A stretch of 64,000 bases of DNA from an actinobacterium LLX17. Its GTDB lineage: Bacteria > Actinomycetota > Actinomycetes > Propionibacteriales > Nocardioidaceae. Numbering within the stretch: position 1 is the stretch's first letter; each line of letters opens with the position of its first letter. Positions 50,565 through 59,454 of this stretch are shown in pieces. The position numbers and the translations under genes were made by a program. The notes under the pieces were generated by a model. It made no database searches. It was not told the origin of the DNA and saw only the letters and a program-made list of their open reading frames with translations. The DNA lies in the NCBI GenBank assembly GCA_000471045.1, contig KI301992.1:1682060-1746059 (forward strand). Reading direction: 5' to 3'.

Positions 50565-51041
50565 ATGACCGTCCTGCGCACCGTGGCCCGCCCCCTTCTC
50601 GCGTCGATGTTCCTCGTGGGCGGGGTGAACACCCTCCGCAACGCGCCCGCCATGGCGCCCAAGGCCGAGCCCTTCGCCGACCTCGTGCAGCCGCTGGCCC
50701 CCCAGGCCCCGTTGTCGCCGGCCAACCTGGTCCGCGCGCACGGCGCGGTCAACGTCGTGGCGGGTGCCGCGCTGGCCACGGGCCGGCTCCCGCGCCTGTC
50801 GTCCTTCGTCCTCGCGGCGAACCTCGTGCCGTCGACGGCCACTGGTCACTCCTTCTGGAACGAGACCGACCCAGCCGCCAAGGCCAACCAGCGCATCCAC
50901 TTCGTCAAGAACCTGTCGATGATCGGCGGCCTGCTCATGGCCACCCTCGATCCCGACCCCCACAAGAAGATCCTCGTGCGCCGCGCGAAGGACCGGGTCG
51001 TCGAGACCGCCGACACCGTCGCCGGCGCCCTGTCGCGCTGA
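50565..51041 (+). CDS. DoxX-family membrane protein
   Basis: 158 residues, four membrane segments. RPLLASMFLVGGVNTLRN near 9-26 and NLVRAHGAVNVVAGAALATG near 55-74 match DoxX. Members form redox or thiol-related membrane complexes in some actinobacteria. ATG 50565 lies 12 nt after the sigma-factor stop, so probably co-transcribed. Confidence 0.85.
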   Translation: MTVLRTVARPLLASMFLVGGVNTLRNAPAMAPKAEPFADLVQPLAPQAPLSPANLVRAHGAVNVVAGAALATGRLPRLSSFVLAANLVPSTATGHSFWNETDPAAKANQRIHFVKNLSMIGGLLMATLDPDPHKKILVRRAKDRVVETADTVAGALSR

Positions 51042-51068
51042 CTCCCCACTCGGGCGCCTCGTGGCCGC

Positions 51069-51074
51069 TAGTCT
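51069..51074 (+). promoter_or_regulatory. -10 element, near-leaderless promoter of aroA
   Basis: TAGTCT, 8 nt before ATG 51083. Confidence 0.45.
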
Positions 51075-51082
51075 GAGCCGCG

Positions 51083-52363
51083 ATGACTGAACCGTTGCCC
51101 TGGTTGGCCCCCACCCGCGAGACCCCGGTCACCGGGCAGGTCATCGTGCCCGGGTCCAAGTCCCTGACCAACCGTGCGCTCGTGCTCGCGGCCGTCGCCG
51201 ACGCCCCCAGCATGCTGACGCGGGCGCTCGGCTCCCGCGACACAGCCCTCATGATCGGTGCGCTGACGGCTCTCGGGGCGTCCGTCGAGCGTGACGGCCT
51301 GGAGTGGACGGTCCGACCGATCGACCCGGGCGCCGTCACCGGCCCCGTCACGGTCGACTGCGGCCTGGCCGGCACCGTCATGCGCTTCGTCCCGCCGCTC
51401 GCAGCGCTCGGATCGTCCCCGGTGACCTTCGACGGGGATGAGCAGGCGCGAGTGCGTCCGATGTCGACGACCATCGCCTCGCTGCGCGCCCTCGGCGTCG
51501 AGGTCGACGACGACGGATCGTCCACCTTGCCCTTCACGGTTCACGGACAGGGGTCCGTTGACGGTGGTGCGGTCGAGATCGATGCGTCGTCGTCGAGCCA
51601 GTTCGTGTCCGCCCTGCTGCTGGCCGCACCGCGCTTCACGCACGGGCTCGACCTCGCGCACCGCGGATCGTCCATGCCGTCTGCGCCCCACGTCGCCATG
51701 ACGGTCGAGCAGCTGCGGTCCCGCGGCGTCACGGTCGAGGCCGAGGCCACCCGGTGGCACGTCTCCCCCGGGCCCATCGCGGCGCAGGACGTCGAGATCG
51801 AGCCCGACCTCTCCAACGCCGGCGTGTTCATCGCCGCGGCGCTCGTCACCGGAGGTGAGATCCGCGTGCGGCACTGGCCCGAGCGCACCGACCAGCCCGG
51901 CGACCAGTGGCGCAGCATCGTCGCGGCCTTTGGCGGCACGGCCGAGCTCGACGGCAACGATCTCGTGGTCACCGGCCCGCGCCACCTGTCGGGCGTCGAG
52001 CTCGACCTGCACGAGGTCGGCGAGCTGACTCCCGTCGTCACGGCCGTGGCGGCCCTCGCCGACGGACCGTCGCGCCTCACCGGCGTGGCGCACCTGCGGG
52101 GGCACGAGACCGATCGTCTCGCCGCCCTGGCCACCGAGCTCAACCGCCTCGGCGGTGACGTCGAGGAGCTCGACGACGGGCTCGAGATCCGACCGCGCCC
52201 CCTGCACGGTGACGTGTTCCGCACGTACCACGACCACCGCATGGCCCACGCGGCCGTCGTGCTCGCCCTGCGCGTGCCCGACCTCTTCGTCGAGAACGTC
52301 GTGACGACGGTCAAGACCTACCCGAACTTCGCCCCGGTCTGGGAGCGGCTGGTCACTGCATGA
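51083..52363 (+). CDS. aroA: 3-phosphoshikimate 1-carboxyvinyltransferase (EPSP synthase)
   Basis: 426 residues. VPGSKSLTNRALVLAA near 20-35 (phosphate and shikimate binding), CGLAGTVMRF near 93-102 in place of NAGT, RPMSTTIASLRALG near 128-141, SSQFVSALLL, and DHRMAHAAVVLAL near 380-392. Shikimate pathway step before chorismate. The divergent LAGT in place of the NAGT block is typical of actinobacterial enzymes. Followed by rsgA, as in mycobacteria. Confidence 0.96.
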   Translation: MTEPLPWLAPTRETPVTGQVIVPGSKSLTNRALVLAAVADAPSMLTRALGSRDTALMIGALTALGASVERDGLEWTVRPIDPGAVTGPVTVDCGLAGTVMRFVPPLAALGSSPVTFDGDEQARVRPMSTTIASLRALGVEVDDDGSSTLPFTVHGQGSVDGGAVEIDASSSSQFVSALLLAAPRFTHGLDLAHRGSSMPSAPHVAMTVEQLRSRGVTVEAEATRWHVSPGPIAAQDVEIEPDLSNAGVFIAAALVTGGEIRVRHWPERTDQPGDQWRSIVAAFGGTAELDGNDLVVTGPRHLSGVELDLHEVGELTPVVTAVAALADGPSRLTGVAHLRGHETDRLAALATELNRLGGDVEELDDGLEIRPRPLHGDVFRTYHDHRMAHAAVVLALRVPDLFVENVVTTVKTYPNFAPVWERLVTA

Positions 52364-52456
52364 GGTCCAGCTGATGAGGGAGCGCCAGCGAGCGACCATC
52401 CAAGAGCAGCTCATGCCGCCACCGGCTACCCTCACGTCCTTCGGGCCGGTGACGGC

Positions 52457-53443
52457 ATGAGGGAGCGCGACGACGACCACGCGCGGTTCGAGCGGCCTCG
52501 GCGGCGCACGCGGCCGCGCACCAAGGACCGTCCGGACTACTCGAAGCTCCCCCAGGGCCGCGTCATCACGGTCGACCGCGGTCGGTACACGACAGCCCTC
52601 GACGACGGCACCGTCGTCACCGCGGCGAAGGCTCGCCAGATCGGCAAGCAAGGGGTCGTCGTGGGCGACGTCGTGCGGCTCGACGGTGACGTCAGCGGCG
52701 ACACCGACAGCCTCGCGCGAGTCGTCGAGGTGCTCCCTCGCACGTCGGTGCTGCGACGCACGGCCGACGACGACGACCCCATCGAGCGCGTCGTCGTCGC
52801 CAACGCCGAGCAGCTCGTCGTCGTGGTCGCCCTGGCCGATCCCCCGCCGCGGACGGCGCTCGTCGACCGCTGTCTTGTCGCCGCCTACGACGCCGGCATG
52901 GACCCCCTCGTGGTGCTGACCAAGGTCGACCTCGCGCCCGCCGATCCCGTCATCGCCCTGCTCGAGCCCCTCGACGTGCCGGTCCTGGTGGTCGACCGCG
53001 ACCAGGACCCCACCTCGGTGCGCGACGCCCTGCGGGACCGCACCAGCGTCCTGATCGGTCACAGCGGCGTGGGCAAGTCCACCCTCGTCAACGCCCTGGT
53101 GCCCGACGCGTTCCGCAACACCAGCCACGTGAACGCCGTGACGGGTCGCGGTCGGCACACCTCCACCTCGGCCGTCGTGCTCGAGCTGCCCGGTGGCGGC
53201 CGCATCGTCGACACGCCGGGATTCCGCTCCTTCGGACTGGCCCACGTTGACTCCAGCCGGATCATCCAGGCGTTCGACGACCTCGCCGAGGCGTCGGCAG
53301 GCTGTCCCCGTGGCTGCACCCACCTCGACGGGGAGCCGGAGTGTGCGCTCGACACCGCCGTCGCGGACGGTCGCACGCGTGCCGACCGCGTGCGGTCGTT
53401 CCGTCGTATCCTCGCCAGCCGTGAGGCCGCCGAGTCGTACTGA
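52457..53443 (+). CDS. rsgA: Ribosome small subunit-dependent GTPase RsgA
   Basis: 328 residues. OB domain (about 30-95), then a circularly permuted GTPase: G4 TKVD near 154-157 precedes G1 GHSGVGKST near 201-209 and G3 DTPGF. C-terminal zinc site CPRGCTHLDGEPEC. It assists late 30S maturation. ATG 52457 lacks a good ribosome binding site; TACCCT at 52427-52432 may be its -10. Confidence 0.94.
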   Translation: MRERDDDHARFERPRRRTRPRTKDRPDYSKLPQGRVITVDRGRYTTALDDGTVVTAAKARQIGKQGVVVGDVVRLDGDVSGDTDSLARVVEVLPRTSVLRRTADDDDPIERVVVANAEQLVVVVALADPPPRTALVDRCLVAAYDAGMDPLVVLTKVDLAPADPVIALLEPLDVPVLVVDRDQDPTSVRDALRDRTSVLIGHSGVGKSTLVNALVPDAFRNTSHVNAVTGRGRHTSTSAVVLELPGGGRIVDTPGFRSFGLAHVDSSRIIQAFDDLAEASAGCPRGCTHLDGEPECALDTAVADGRTRADRVRSFRRILASREAAESY

Positions 53444-53447
53444 GCGC

Positions 53448-53453
53448 TACCGT
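53448..53453 (+). promoter_or_regulatory. -10 element, leaderless promoter of hisN
   Basis: TACCGT, 6 nt before ATG 53460 and 4 nt after the rsgA stop. Confidence 0.55.
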
Positions 53454-53459
53454 GAGCGC

Positions 53460-54389
53460 ATGGCCCACTCGTACGCCGACGACCTGCGCCTGGCGCACGT
53501 GCTCGCCGACCACGCCGACAACCTGTCGATGGACCGCTTCGGAGCGATCGACCTCGACGTGTCGACCAAGCCCGACATGACCTTCGTGACCGAGTCCGAC
53601 CACGCCGTCGAGGAGGCCATCCGCCGGACCCTCCGCACCGCCCGCACGCGTGACGCCGTCCACGGCGAGGAGGGCGGCACCAGCGAGGGGTCCACGGGGT
53701 CGAGCGACCGCCGCTGGATCATCGACCCGATCGACGGCACCTCCAACTTCGTGCGCGGCGTCCCTGTCTGGGCCACGCTGATCGGCCTCGAGGAGGCCGG
53801 CGAGATCGTCGTCGGCGTCGTCTCGGCGCCCGCCCTCGGCCGACGCTGGTGGGCCCACCGCGGCAGCGGCGCCTTCACCGGCAAGTCGATGATGAACGCC
53901 CGCGAGATCCGCGTCTCCCGCGTCTCGTCGCTGGAGCACGCCTCGCTCGCCTTCAGCTCGTTCGTGAGCTGGGAGGGCATCGGACGCGGCGACGCGTTCC
54001 GCGCCCTGGCCCAACGCTGCTGGCGCACCCGCGGGTACGGCGACTTCTGGTCGTACATGCTGCTCGCCGAGGGCGCGGTCGACATCGCCGCCGAGCCAGA
54101 GCTCAACCTCTGGGACATGGCGGCCCTCGACATCATCGTGCGCGAGGCCGGCGGAGCCTTCACCTCGCTGGCCGGCGCTCCCGGCCCGTGGGGTCCCAAC
54201 GCCCTGGCCACCAACGGTCGGCTGCATGATGCTGCGATGGCCTACCTGGGCCACTTCCCCGACGACACCGCTAGCGGCTGGCCGGATGAGGACCCGGACG
54301 ACCTGGGCGATCCGGGCGAGCTGGACGATGGGGCCGACCTGCCCGACAACGTGCGCAACCTGGACTTCCGCCGGGGCCCCTTGCCCTGA
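53460..54389 (+). CDS. hisN: Histidinol-phosphatase of the inositol-monophosphatase family
   Basis: 309 residues. Metal motifs HGEEGG near 69-74 (Glu), WIIDPIDGTSNFVRG near 85-99, and WDMAALDIIVREAGG near 217-231. In actinobacteria this family supplies the histidinol-phosphatase step; other phosphomonoester roles are possible. An acidic tail of about 45 residues (DEDPDDLGDPGELDDG) is extra to the core enzyme. Confidence 0.85.
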   Translation: MAHSYADDLRLAHVLADHADNLSMDRFGAIDLDVSTKPDMTFVTESDHAVEEAIRRTLRTARTRDAVHGEEGGTSEGSTGSSDRRWIIDPIDGTSNFVRGVPVWATLIGLEEAGEIVVGVVSAPALGRRWWAHRGSGAFTGKSMMNAREIRVSRVSSLEHASLAFSSFVSWEGIGRGDAFRALAQRCWRTRGYGDFWSYMLLAEGAVDIAAEPELNLWDMAALDIIVREAGGAFTSLAGAPGPWGPNALATNGRLHDAAMAYLGHFPDDTASGWPDEDPDDLGDPGELDDGADLPDNVRNLDFRRGPLP

Positions 54390-54437
54390 CCTGTGATCTG
54401 GCCCACACTCAGGACAACCGAACCTCGGGAGGCTCGC

Positions 54438-54866
54438 ATGCGCGTGCAGGACGTGTTGACCACCAAGGGATCTGCGACGGTCCACACCATCGACCCAGCG
54501 GCGACCGTCGCTGACCTGCTCGACCGGCTCGCCGAGCACGACGTCGGCGCATTGGTCGTGAGTGCCGACGGTGAGCACGTGCTGGGCATCGTGTCCGAGC
54601 GCGACGTCGTGCGGAAGCTGCGTGGCGTCGACGACCCCGGCCACGCGACGGTCGAGTCGATCATGTCCCCCGACGTCGTGACCTGCGGACCCGACGACTC
54701 CGCCGACCACCTGATGGTCGTGATGACCACCCAGCGCGTGCGCCACGTGCCCGTGCTCGAGGAGGACCGCCTGGTGGGCCTGCTGAGCGTGGGCGACGCC
54801 GTCAAGCACCGCATGGACAGCCTCGAGTTCGAGCGCGACCAGCTCAGCTCCTACGTCCAGGGGTGA
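54438..54866 (+). CDS. Two-CBS-domain protein
   Basis: 142 residues with CBS repeats at about 8-65 (LGIVSERDVVRKL) and 73-130 (LVGLLSVGDAVKHRM). Such stand-alone proteins bind adenine nucleotides or NAD. GGGAGG precedes ATG 54438. Overlaps arfB by 4 bp. Confidence 0.9.
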   Translation: MRVQDVLTTKGSATVHTIDPAATVADLLDRLAEHDVGALVVSADGEHVLGIVSERDVVRKLRGVDDPGHATVESIMSPDVVTCGPDDSADHLMVVMTTQRVRHVPVLEEDRLVGLLSVGDAVKHRMDSLEFERDQLSSYVQG

Positions 54867-55279
54867 GCGATCGCCGCAGCGCACGCCTCTCGCTGCCCGA
54901 GTCGGAGCTGAGCTGGCGCTTCACCCGCTCCTCGGGCCCGGGCGGACAGCACGTCAACACCAGCGACACCCGCGTCGAGCTGACCTGGTCGCTCGAGACG
55001 ACGGCGGCGCTCACGGACTCCCAGCGTGAGCGAGCCCGCCTCGTCCTCCGGTCCCGTCTCGTCGACGGGCGCATCACGATCGTCTCGTCGCAGTACCGTT
55101 CTCAGCTGCGCAACCGGGACGCGGCGCGGGTGCGGCTCGAGCAGCTGGTGGCCCAGGCCATCGTCCCGCCGCGCACCCGCCACGCCACCAAGCCGTCCCG
55201 CGCCGCCCGCGCCCGGCGCGTGGACGCGAAGAAGCGACGCGGTGAGATCAAGCGCCTCCGCGGTGGTGGCTGGGACTGA
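54863..55279 (+). CDS. arfB: Ribosome-rescue peptidyl-tRNA hydrolase ArfB
   Basis: 138 residues. GGQ domain SSGPGGQHVNTSDTRVEL (Gln29) and a basic C-terminal tail rich in Arg and Lys that enters the empty mRNA channel. It frees stalled ribosomes lacking a stop codon. GTG 54863 overlaps the CBS stop. Confidence 0.92.
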   Translation: MSDRRSARLSLPESELSWRFTRSSGPGGQHVNTSDTRVELTWSLETTAALTDSQRERARLVLRSRLVDGRITIVSSQYRSQLRNRDAARVRLEQLVAQAIVPPRTRHATKPSRAARARRVDAKKRRGEIKRLRGGGWD

Positions 55280-55313
55280 TCGGTCGCCTGACGGTCAATG
55301 CCGGCTTGTTACG

Positions 55314-55853
55314 TCAGCGGCCCTGGCGTCGCTGATACGCCGCCTGGCGAGAGCGGTGGGCGCAGTCGGGCCGGCAGAACCGACGACGGTGGTGACCACG
55401 CAGGAACCGCAGCTGGCATCCCGGCGACGCGCACTCGGCGATCTCGTCCAGCAGGCCGTCGCGCACCATGGCGACACAGTCGGCTGCCACCAGGCCCAGC
55501 AGGGCGTCGAGGCCGGATCCCCAGACCCGGCGCTGCGCCACCGGGGCGCCGTCCGGTCCGAGGTCGAGCGTCCAGGACGGCGCGGCCTCGGTGTCGAACC
55601 GATTGACGACGGCGAGCGACGAGGAGCGCGGGCGGCCTTGCAACACCTGCGCCACGGCACCCCGCACGAGGCGCAGGTCGTCGAGCCGGACCCCGTCGAC
55701 GGCGAGGTCGGTGCCCAGCGGCACGTCCGTCAGGTGAGCAGCCATGGCCCGCACCCACGCCTCGGCGGTGGGCGGCGTCGCCAGGAGGTCGGTGTCGTCG
55801 CCCAACCGGCCCGTGTTGACGAGATCGAGCGCCGGACGGTCGCCGATCAGCAC
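55314..55853 (-). CDS. CGNR zinc-finger / ABATE-domain regulator
   Basis: 179 residues. ABATE-type N-terminal part with PALDLVNT near 8-15 and C-terminal CGNR-like zinc finger CASPGCQLRFLRGHHRRRFCRPDCAHRSR near 136-165, where the CGNR tetrad is CRPD. Putative stress-responsive DNA-binding regulator. AGGGGA precedes GTG 55853. Confidence 0.85.
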   Translation of the reverse strand: MLIGDRPALDLVNTGRLGDDTDLLATPPTAEAWVRAMAAHLTDVPLGTDLAVDGVRLDDLRLVRGAVAQVLQGRPRSSSLAVVNRFDTEAAPSWTLDLGPDGAPVAQRRVWGSGLDALLGLVAADCVAMVRDGLLDEIAECASPGCQLRFLRGHHRRRFCRPDCAHRSRQAAYQRRQGR

Positions 55854-55941
55854 GGTATCCCCTGTCTCATGTCCTGACGGTAACAGTGCTGGTGATGCAT
55901 CAGCATCTCGAACGACGGCCACCGTCCGGCAGACTGAGTCC

Positions 55942-56367
55942 GTGCTGGGGACCGTGCTGACCGTGCTGGGTGTCGTGCTGCTCGTGGTGGGGCTGATCGT
56001 CGGCGGCCTCGTCGGACGTGCCCTGTGGGTGACCCGCGCGTCCCGTCGCCGCCTGCGCGACCTGGGTGGGCACCGCGAGGTGGCCCTGCTGCTCGGGCAC
56101 GCCGCGGCCGGTCGCGACCAGCGCCCTGCGGTCGGCAGCCTGGTCCGGACCGACGAGGCCGTCGTCTTCGTGCCCCTCAGCCCCAGGACCGGGGCGGAGG
56201 TGCACGTGAACCGCGCCGAGATCACCACCACGTCGACCGCGCAGTCGTTCATGGGCCGGACGTTCGCCGAGCCGGCGCTGCTGCTGACGTGGGACCGACT
56301 GGGGCTCGGCGACGCCGTCGCACTGAAGGTCTCCGACCCCGAGGAGTGGATCGCAGCGCTCGCGTGA
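55942..56367 (+). CDS. Single-pass membrane protein, unknown function
   Basis: 141 residues: one N-terminal membrane helix (about 3-28) and a soluble PH-like domain (VVFVPLSPRTGAEVHVNRAEITTTST). GTG 55942 is 6 nt after CAGACT, a variant of the leaderless -10 pattern. Family not recognised. Confidence 0.65.
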   Translation: MLGTVLTVLGVVLLVVGLIVGGLVGRALWVTRASRRRLRDLGGHREVALLLGHAAAGRDQRPAVGSLVRTDEAVVFVPLSPRTGAEVHVNRAEITTTSTAQSFMGRTFAEPALLLTWDRLGLGDAVALKVSDPEEWIAALA

Positions 56368-56452
56368 CGCCGGTCATGCTTCGTTCCTTGGACGCCCACA
56401 GGTTGTAGGACGTACCGTGGGAAGCCCTGTTCCCCCTCCCAGAGGTCCCTCC

Positions 56453-56869
56453 ATGCTGCACTCGCCCCGACTCCCGCGCCTCGTCGCGGCCATCGTCGTC
56501 GCGATGATTGCCGTGGCCTCGGTGATCACCTTCGCCTTCACCGACGAGATCCGCAGCGACGCGGCCACCGCCGCACCGACGTTCCAGGAGGCGCCGCCGA
56601 CCGTCGACACCGAGGAGCCGGCGACGCCCGGTGAGGCCGCCGCCGAGGCCGCTCCCAGCGAGCCGACGCCGCCCGCTGCGCCCGCCGACTCTCCCGTCGC
56701 ACCGGCCGTGCCGGCTGGCGACGTTTCCGGCCCGCCGCCCGCCCCGGCTCCGCGCCCCGCGGACCCCACCGAGGCCCCACCGACCTCCGTGGCCCCACCG
56801 CCACCGGCGCCGAGCCCCACGCCGACGCCCACACGTGAGTGCGCGCTGCTGATCCTCTTCTGCTCCTGA
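56453..56869 (+). CDS. Membrane-anchored Pro/Ala/Glu-rich protein
   Basis: 138 residues: short basic start, one membrane helix (about 9-30), then about 95 residues of Pro, Ala, Glu and Thr, ending with CALLILFCS. Probably a surface-exposed disordered protein. AGAGG is 7 nt before ATG 56453. Function unknown; the two terminal cysteines could be modified or disulfide-linked (inference). Confidence 0.6.
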   Translation: MLHSPRLPRLVAAIVVAMIAVASVITFAFTDEIRSDAATAAPTFQEAPPTVDTEEPATPGEAAAEAAPSEPTPPAAPADSPVAPAVPAGDVSGPPPAPAPRPADPTEAPPTSVAPPPPAPSPTPTPTRECALLILFCS

Positions 56870-56873
56870 CCCG

Positions 56874-57824
56874 TCAGGCCAGCAGGTCCCGCAGGAGGGC
56901 GTCGGACCGGGCGAGCGCCCCGCGGTCGAACGTCGAGGTCGAGGCCAGCAGCTCGTCGACCCCGGTGAGTCGACGCAGGTCGTCGAGACGGGCCCGGACC
57001 GTGGCCGGGGTCCCAGCCACCGCCGACTCGAGTCCGCGCTGGACGCGCTCACGAGTCAGACGGGACCACGACTGGTCGTGGATCGACTCCACCGACTCCA
57101 ACGGGCCGAACTCCCCCGTCTCACGCGAGCGCGCCATCGCCCACACCTCCGGCAGCGACAGCTCACGGGCCGTGGCGTCGTCATCGGCCACCACCACGTC
57201 CAGCGAGATCGTCACGCTCGGACCGCCCGACCGGCGGTAGGCCGCGAGGGAGTCGGCGAGCGCAGGTTGCGACAGCAACGGCCCGCCCACGACGACCGGC
57301 AGGCCGAGGCGTCCGGCGAGCTCGATGCCCCGCCCCGTGGCCAGCAGCGACACCGACACCGGTCCTGGAGTCCGCGGTCGCGCTGTGACGGTCGCCGTGT
57401 CGTCCAGGTGGGCCAGCACGGCCCGGACGTCGTCGGCGAACCGGTCGGCCGCGTCCGGAGCGTCACGCAGCGCCGCGCGGACCGGCGCGGTGAACCCCAG
57501 GGACCGTCCCAGCCCCAGGTCGATGCGACCCCGCGCCAGCGCATCGAGCATCCGGAACTGCTCGGCCACGACCAACGGTTGGTGGTGCGGCAGCATGACG
57601 CCGCCCGAGCCCAGCCGGATGCGATCGGTACGCATCGCCAGGGCGGCCAGCAGCACCGGCGGCGAGCCGCTCGCGATGCCCGGCACCCCATGGTGCTCGG
57701 CCACCCAGAACCGGTCGTAGCCGAGCGCCTCGACCGCCACGGCCCGCTCGATCGTCGACGTCAGTCCGGTGGCGTCCGGCTCCCCGGCACGGGTGCGGGA
57801 GCGGTCGAGCAGCGAGAGCCTCAC
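56874..57824 (-). CDS. Luciferase-like (LLM) flavin-dependent monooxygenase, MsnO8 group
   Basis: 316 residues, TIM-barrel. YDRFWVAEHHGVPGIASGSPPVLLAALA near 35-62 and GSGGVMLPHHQPLVVAEQFRMLDALARGRIDLGLGRSLG (in parts) near 72-110 are the LLM hallmarks. Uses FMNH2 or F420; the substrate is unknown. GTG 57824. Confidence 0.88.
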   Translation of the reverse strand: MRLSLLDRSRTRAGEPDATGLTSTIERAVAVEALGYDRFWVAEHHGVPGIASGSPPVLLAALAMRTDRIRLGSGGVMLPHHQPLVVAEQFRMLDALARGRIDLGLGRSLGFTAPVRAALRDAPDAADRFADDVRAVLAHLDDTATVTARPRTPGPVSVSLLATGRGIELAGRLGLPVVVGGPLLSQPALADSLAAYRRSGGPSVTISLDVVVADDDATARELSLPEVWAMARSRETGEFGPLESVESIHDQSWSRLTRERVQRGLESAVAGTPATVRARLDDLRRLTGVDELLASTSTFDRGALARSDALLRDLLA

Positions 57825-57861
57825 GAGTCGGTCAACGTCCGCGAAGGGTTGAGGCTTCCCC

Positions 57862-57867
57862 TACGGT
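57862..57867 (+). promoter_or_regulatory. -10 element, leaderless promoter of the hydroxyacid dehydrogenase
   Basis: TACGGT, 6 nt before ATG 57874. Confidence 0.55.
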
Positions 57868-57873
57868 TTGGGC

Positions 57874-58803
57874 ATGAGCTCGAGCCCCGTCCTGATGGCC
57901 GCCCCTCTGCAGGCTGATCTCGCCGCCGCACTGGAGTCCGAGCACAGAGCGGTGTCCCTCCCGCAGGAGGACGCCGCCCTGGCGCAGGTCCGGGTCGCGG
58001 TCACCACGACCGGCGCCGGCATCGACGCCGCGACGATCGACGGCCTCCCGGCCCTCGAGGCCGTCGTGAACTTCGGGGTCGGCCTCGACGCGATCGACCT
58101 CGCCGCCTGCGCCCGGCGCGGTGTCTCCGTGGCGAACACCCCGGACGTGCTGACCGACGCCACCGCTGACACGGCCGTCGCGCTCGTGCTCGCGACCCTG
58201 CTCCGGGTGCCCTCGTCGGACCGCTTCGTCCGCTCCGGCGGGTGGGCCGACGGTGGGTCCGTGCCGTTCGGCCGCCAGGTGTCCGGACGCCGTGTCGGCG
58301 TGCTGGGGCTGGGGCGCATCGGCTCCACGATCGCTCGCCGTCTCGCGGCCTTCGACTGCCCGATCAGCTATCACAACCGTCGCGAGGTGGCGGACAGCCC
58401 GTACGAGTACGTGGGGTCGGCCGTCGAGCTGGCCGCCGCCGTGGACGTCCTGGTCGTCGCGACCCCGGGTGGCGCCGACGTCGGCGTGCTGGTCGACGCC
58501 GACGTCATCGAGGCACTCGGCCCCGACGGCGTCCTGGTGAACATCGGCCGCGGCAGCGTGGTCGACGAGGCGGCGCTCGTCGACGCCCTGGTCGAGGGTC
58601 GGCTCGGCGGAGCCGGTCTCGACGTGTTCGCCGACGAGCCCCACGTCCCGGCGGCGCTGCTGGACCTCGACCACGTCGTCCTGCTGCCCCACGTCGGCTC
58701 GGCCACCGTCGAGACCCGGACCGCGATGGCCGCCCTGGTGCGCGACAACGTCACGGCGTGGCTGCAGGACCAGCGGCTGCTGACGCCCGTCGACCTGACC
58801 TGA
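57874..58803 (+). CDS. D-2-hydroxyacid dehydrogenase
   Basis: 309 residues. NAD(P) motif GLGRIGSTIARR near 148-159; catalytic Arg in NIGRGSVVDE near 228-237, Glu in DVFADEPHVP near 249-258 and His in LLPHVGSAT near 269-277. Likely a glyoxylate/hydroxypyruvate reductase-type enzyme. Convergent with the XRE-cupin gene, with 4 bp between stops. Confidence 0.9.
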   Translation: MSSSPVLMAAPLQADLAAALESEHRAVSLPQEDAALAQVRVAVTTTGAGIDAATIDGLPALEAVVNFGVGLDAIDLAACARRGVSVANTPDVLTDATADTAVALVLATLLRVPSSDRFVRSGGWADGGSVPFGRQVSGRRVGVLGLGRIGSTIARRLAAFDCPISYHNRREVADSPYEYVGSAVELAAAVDVLVVATPGGADVGVLVDADVIEALGPDGVLVNIGRGSVVDEAALVDALVEGRLGGAGLDVFADEPHVPAALLDLDHVVLLPHVGSATVETRTAMAALVRDNVTAWLQDQRLLTPVDLT

Positions 58804-58807
58804 GACG

Positions 58808-59389
58808 TCAGGCGCCCGAGCGGACGTGCATGCGCTCGCCCTGCGGCCCGAAGAGGCCGAGCATCTCGACCGGCACGTCGCCGAGGTTCGTGACGACGTG
58901 GGGCGTCCTGGTGTCGAACTCCACGACCTCGCCCGGGCCCAGGTCGAGTGTCCGGTGCCCCAGCACGAGGTGCAGCCGGCCGGACAGGACGTAGATCCAC
59001 TCATAGCCCTCGTGCACGCGCGGCTCGAGCGGCTCGCTCGCCTCCCGGGGCGGCACGATGATCTTGAAGGCCTGCAGGCCGCCGGGACGACGGGTCAGCG
59101 GCACGAAGGTTCGGCCGTGCCGCACGATCGGCTTGGCCCGCACCCGGGGGTCGCCGGTCTCGGGGGCGTCGACCAGCTCATCGAGCGGCACCTGGTGCGC
59201 GCGGGCCAGCGGCAGCAGCAGCTCCAAGGTCGGCCGACGCTGCCCGGACTCGAGCCGCGACAGGGTGCTGACCGAGATGCCCGTGTCGTCGGCGAGCTGC
59301 GCGAGCGTCACCCCGCGCGCCACCCGCATGCCCCGCAACCGGGGGCCCACCGCTTCCAGCACGTCCGCCAAGTCCGTCAGGTCTGCCAT
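58808..59389 (-). CDS. XRE-family regulator with cupin sensor domain
   Basis: 193 residues. HTH at about 18-60 (TLAQLADDTGISVSTLSRLESGQRRPTLELL) and a C-terminal cupin (HEGYEWIYVLSGRLHLVLGHRTLDLGPGEVVEFDTRTPH in parts, about 130-170). It senses a small molecule and represses or activates the divergent methyltransferase (inference). ATG 59389 chosen over 59413. Confidence 0.9.
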   Translation of the reverse strand: MADLTDLADVLEAVGPRLRGMRVARGVTLAQLADDTGISVSTLSRLESGQRRPTLELLLPLARAHQVPLDELVDAPETGDPRVRAKPIVRHGRTFVPLTRRPGGLQAFKIIVPPREASEPLEPRVHEGYEWIYVLSGRLHLVLGHRTLDLGPGEVVEFDTRTPHVVTNLGDVPVEMLGLFGPQGERMHVRSGA

Positions 59390-59398
59390 GCCAGCAGT

Positions 59399-59428
59399 TT
59401 GCCAGATCGGCAAGAAAACTTGTCAGAA
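59399..59428. promoter_or_regulatory. Operator candidates between XRE-cupin and methyltransferase
   Basis: TTGCC-agatc-GGCAA (59399-59413) is an inverted repeat, and TTGcCAGAt (59399) and TTGtCAGAa (59420) form a direct repeat 21 bp apart, two helical turns. The second copy overlaps the -35. Confidence 0.55.
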
Positions 59429-59448
59429 TCGTGGACGCTCCGCACGCT
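59420..59448 (+). promoter_or_regulatory. Promoter of the methyltransferase gene
   Basis: -35 TTGTCA (59420-59425), 17-bp spacer, -10 CACGCT (59443-59448), 6 nt before ATG 59455. Confidence 0.5.
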
Positions 59449-59454
59449 GGGTCC

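Noticed and set aside
52374-52460. 28-codon frame MRERQRATIQEQL... between aroA and rsgA, overlapping the rsgA start by ATGA
   Set aside because: Its first residues resemble the rsgA start (MRER), which suggests a small sequence duplication or chance; no ribosome binding site supports it.
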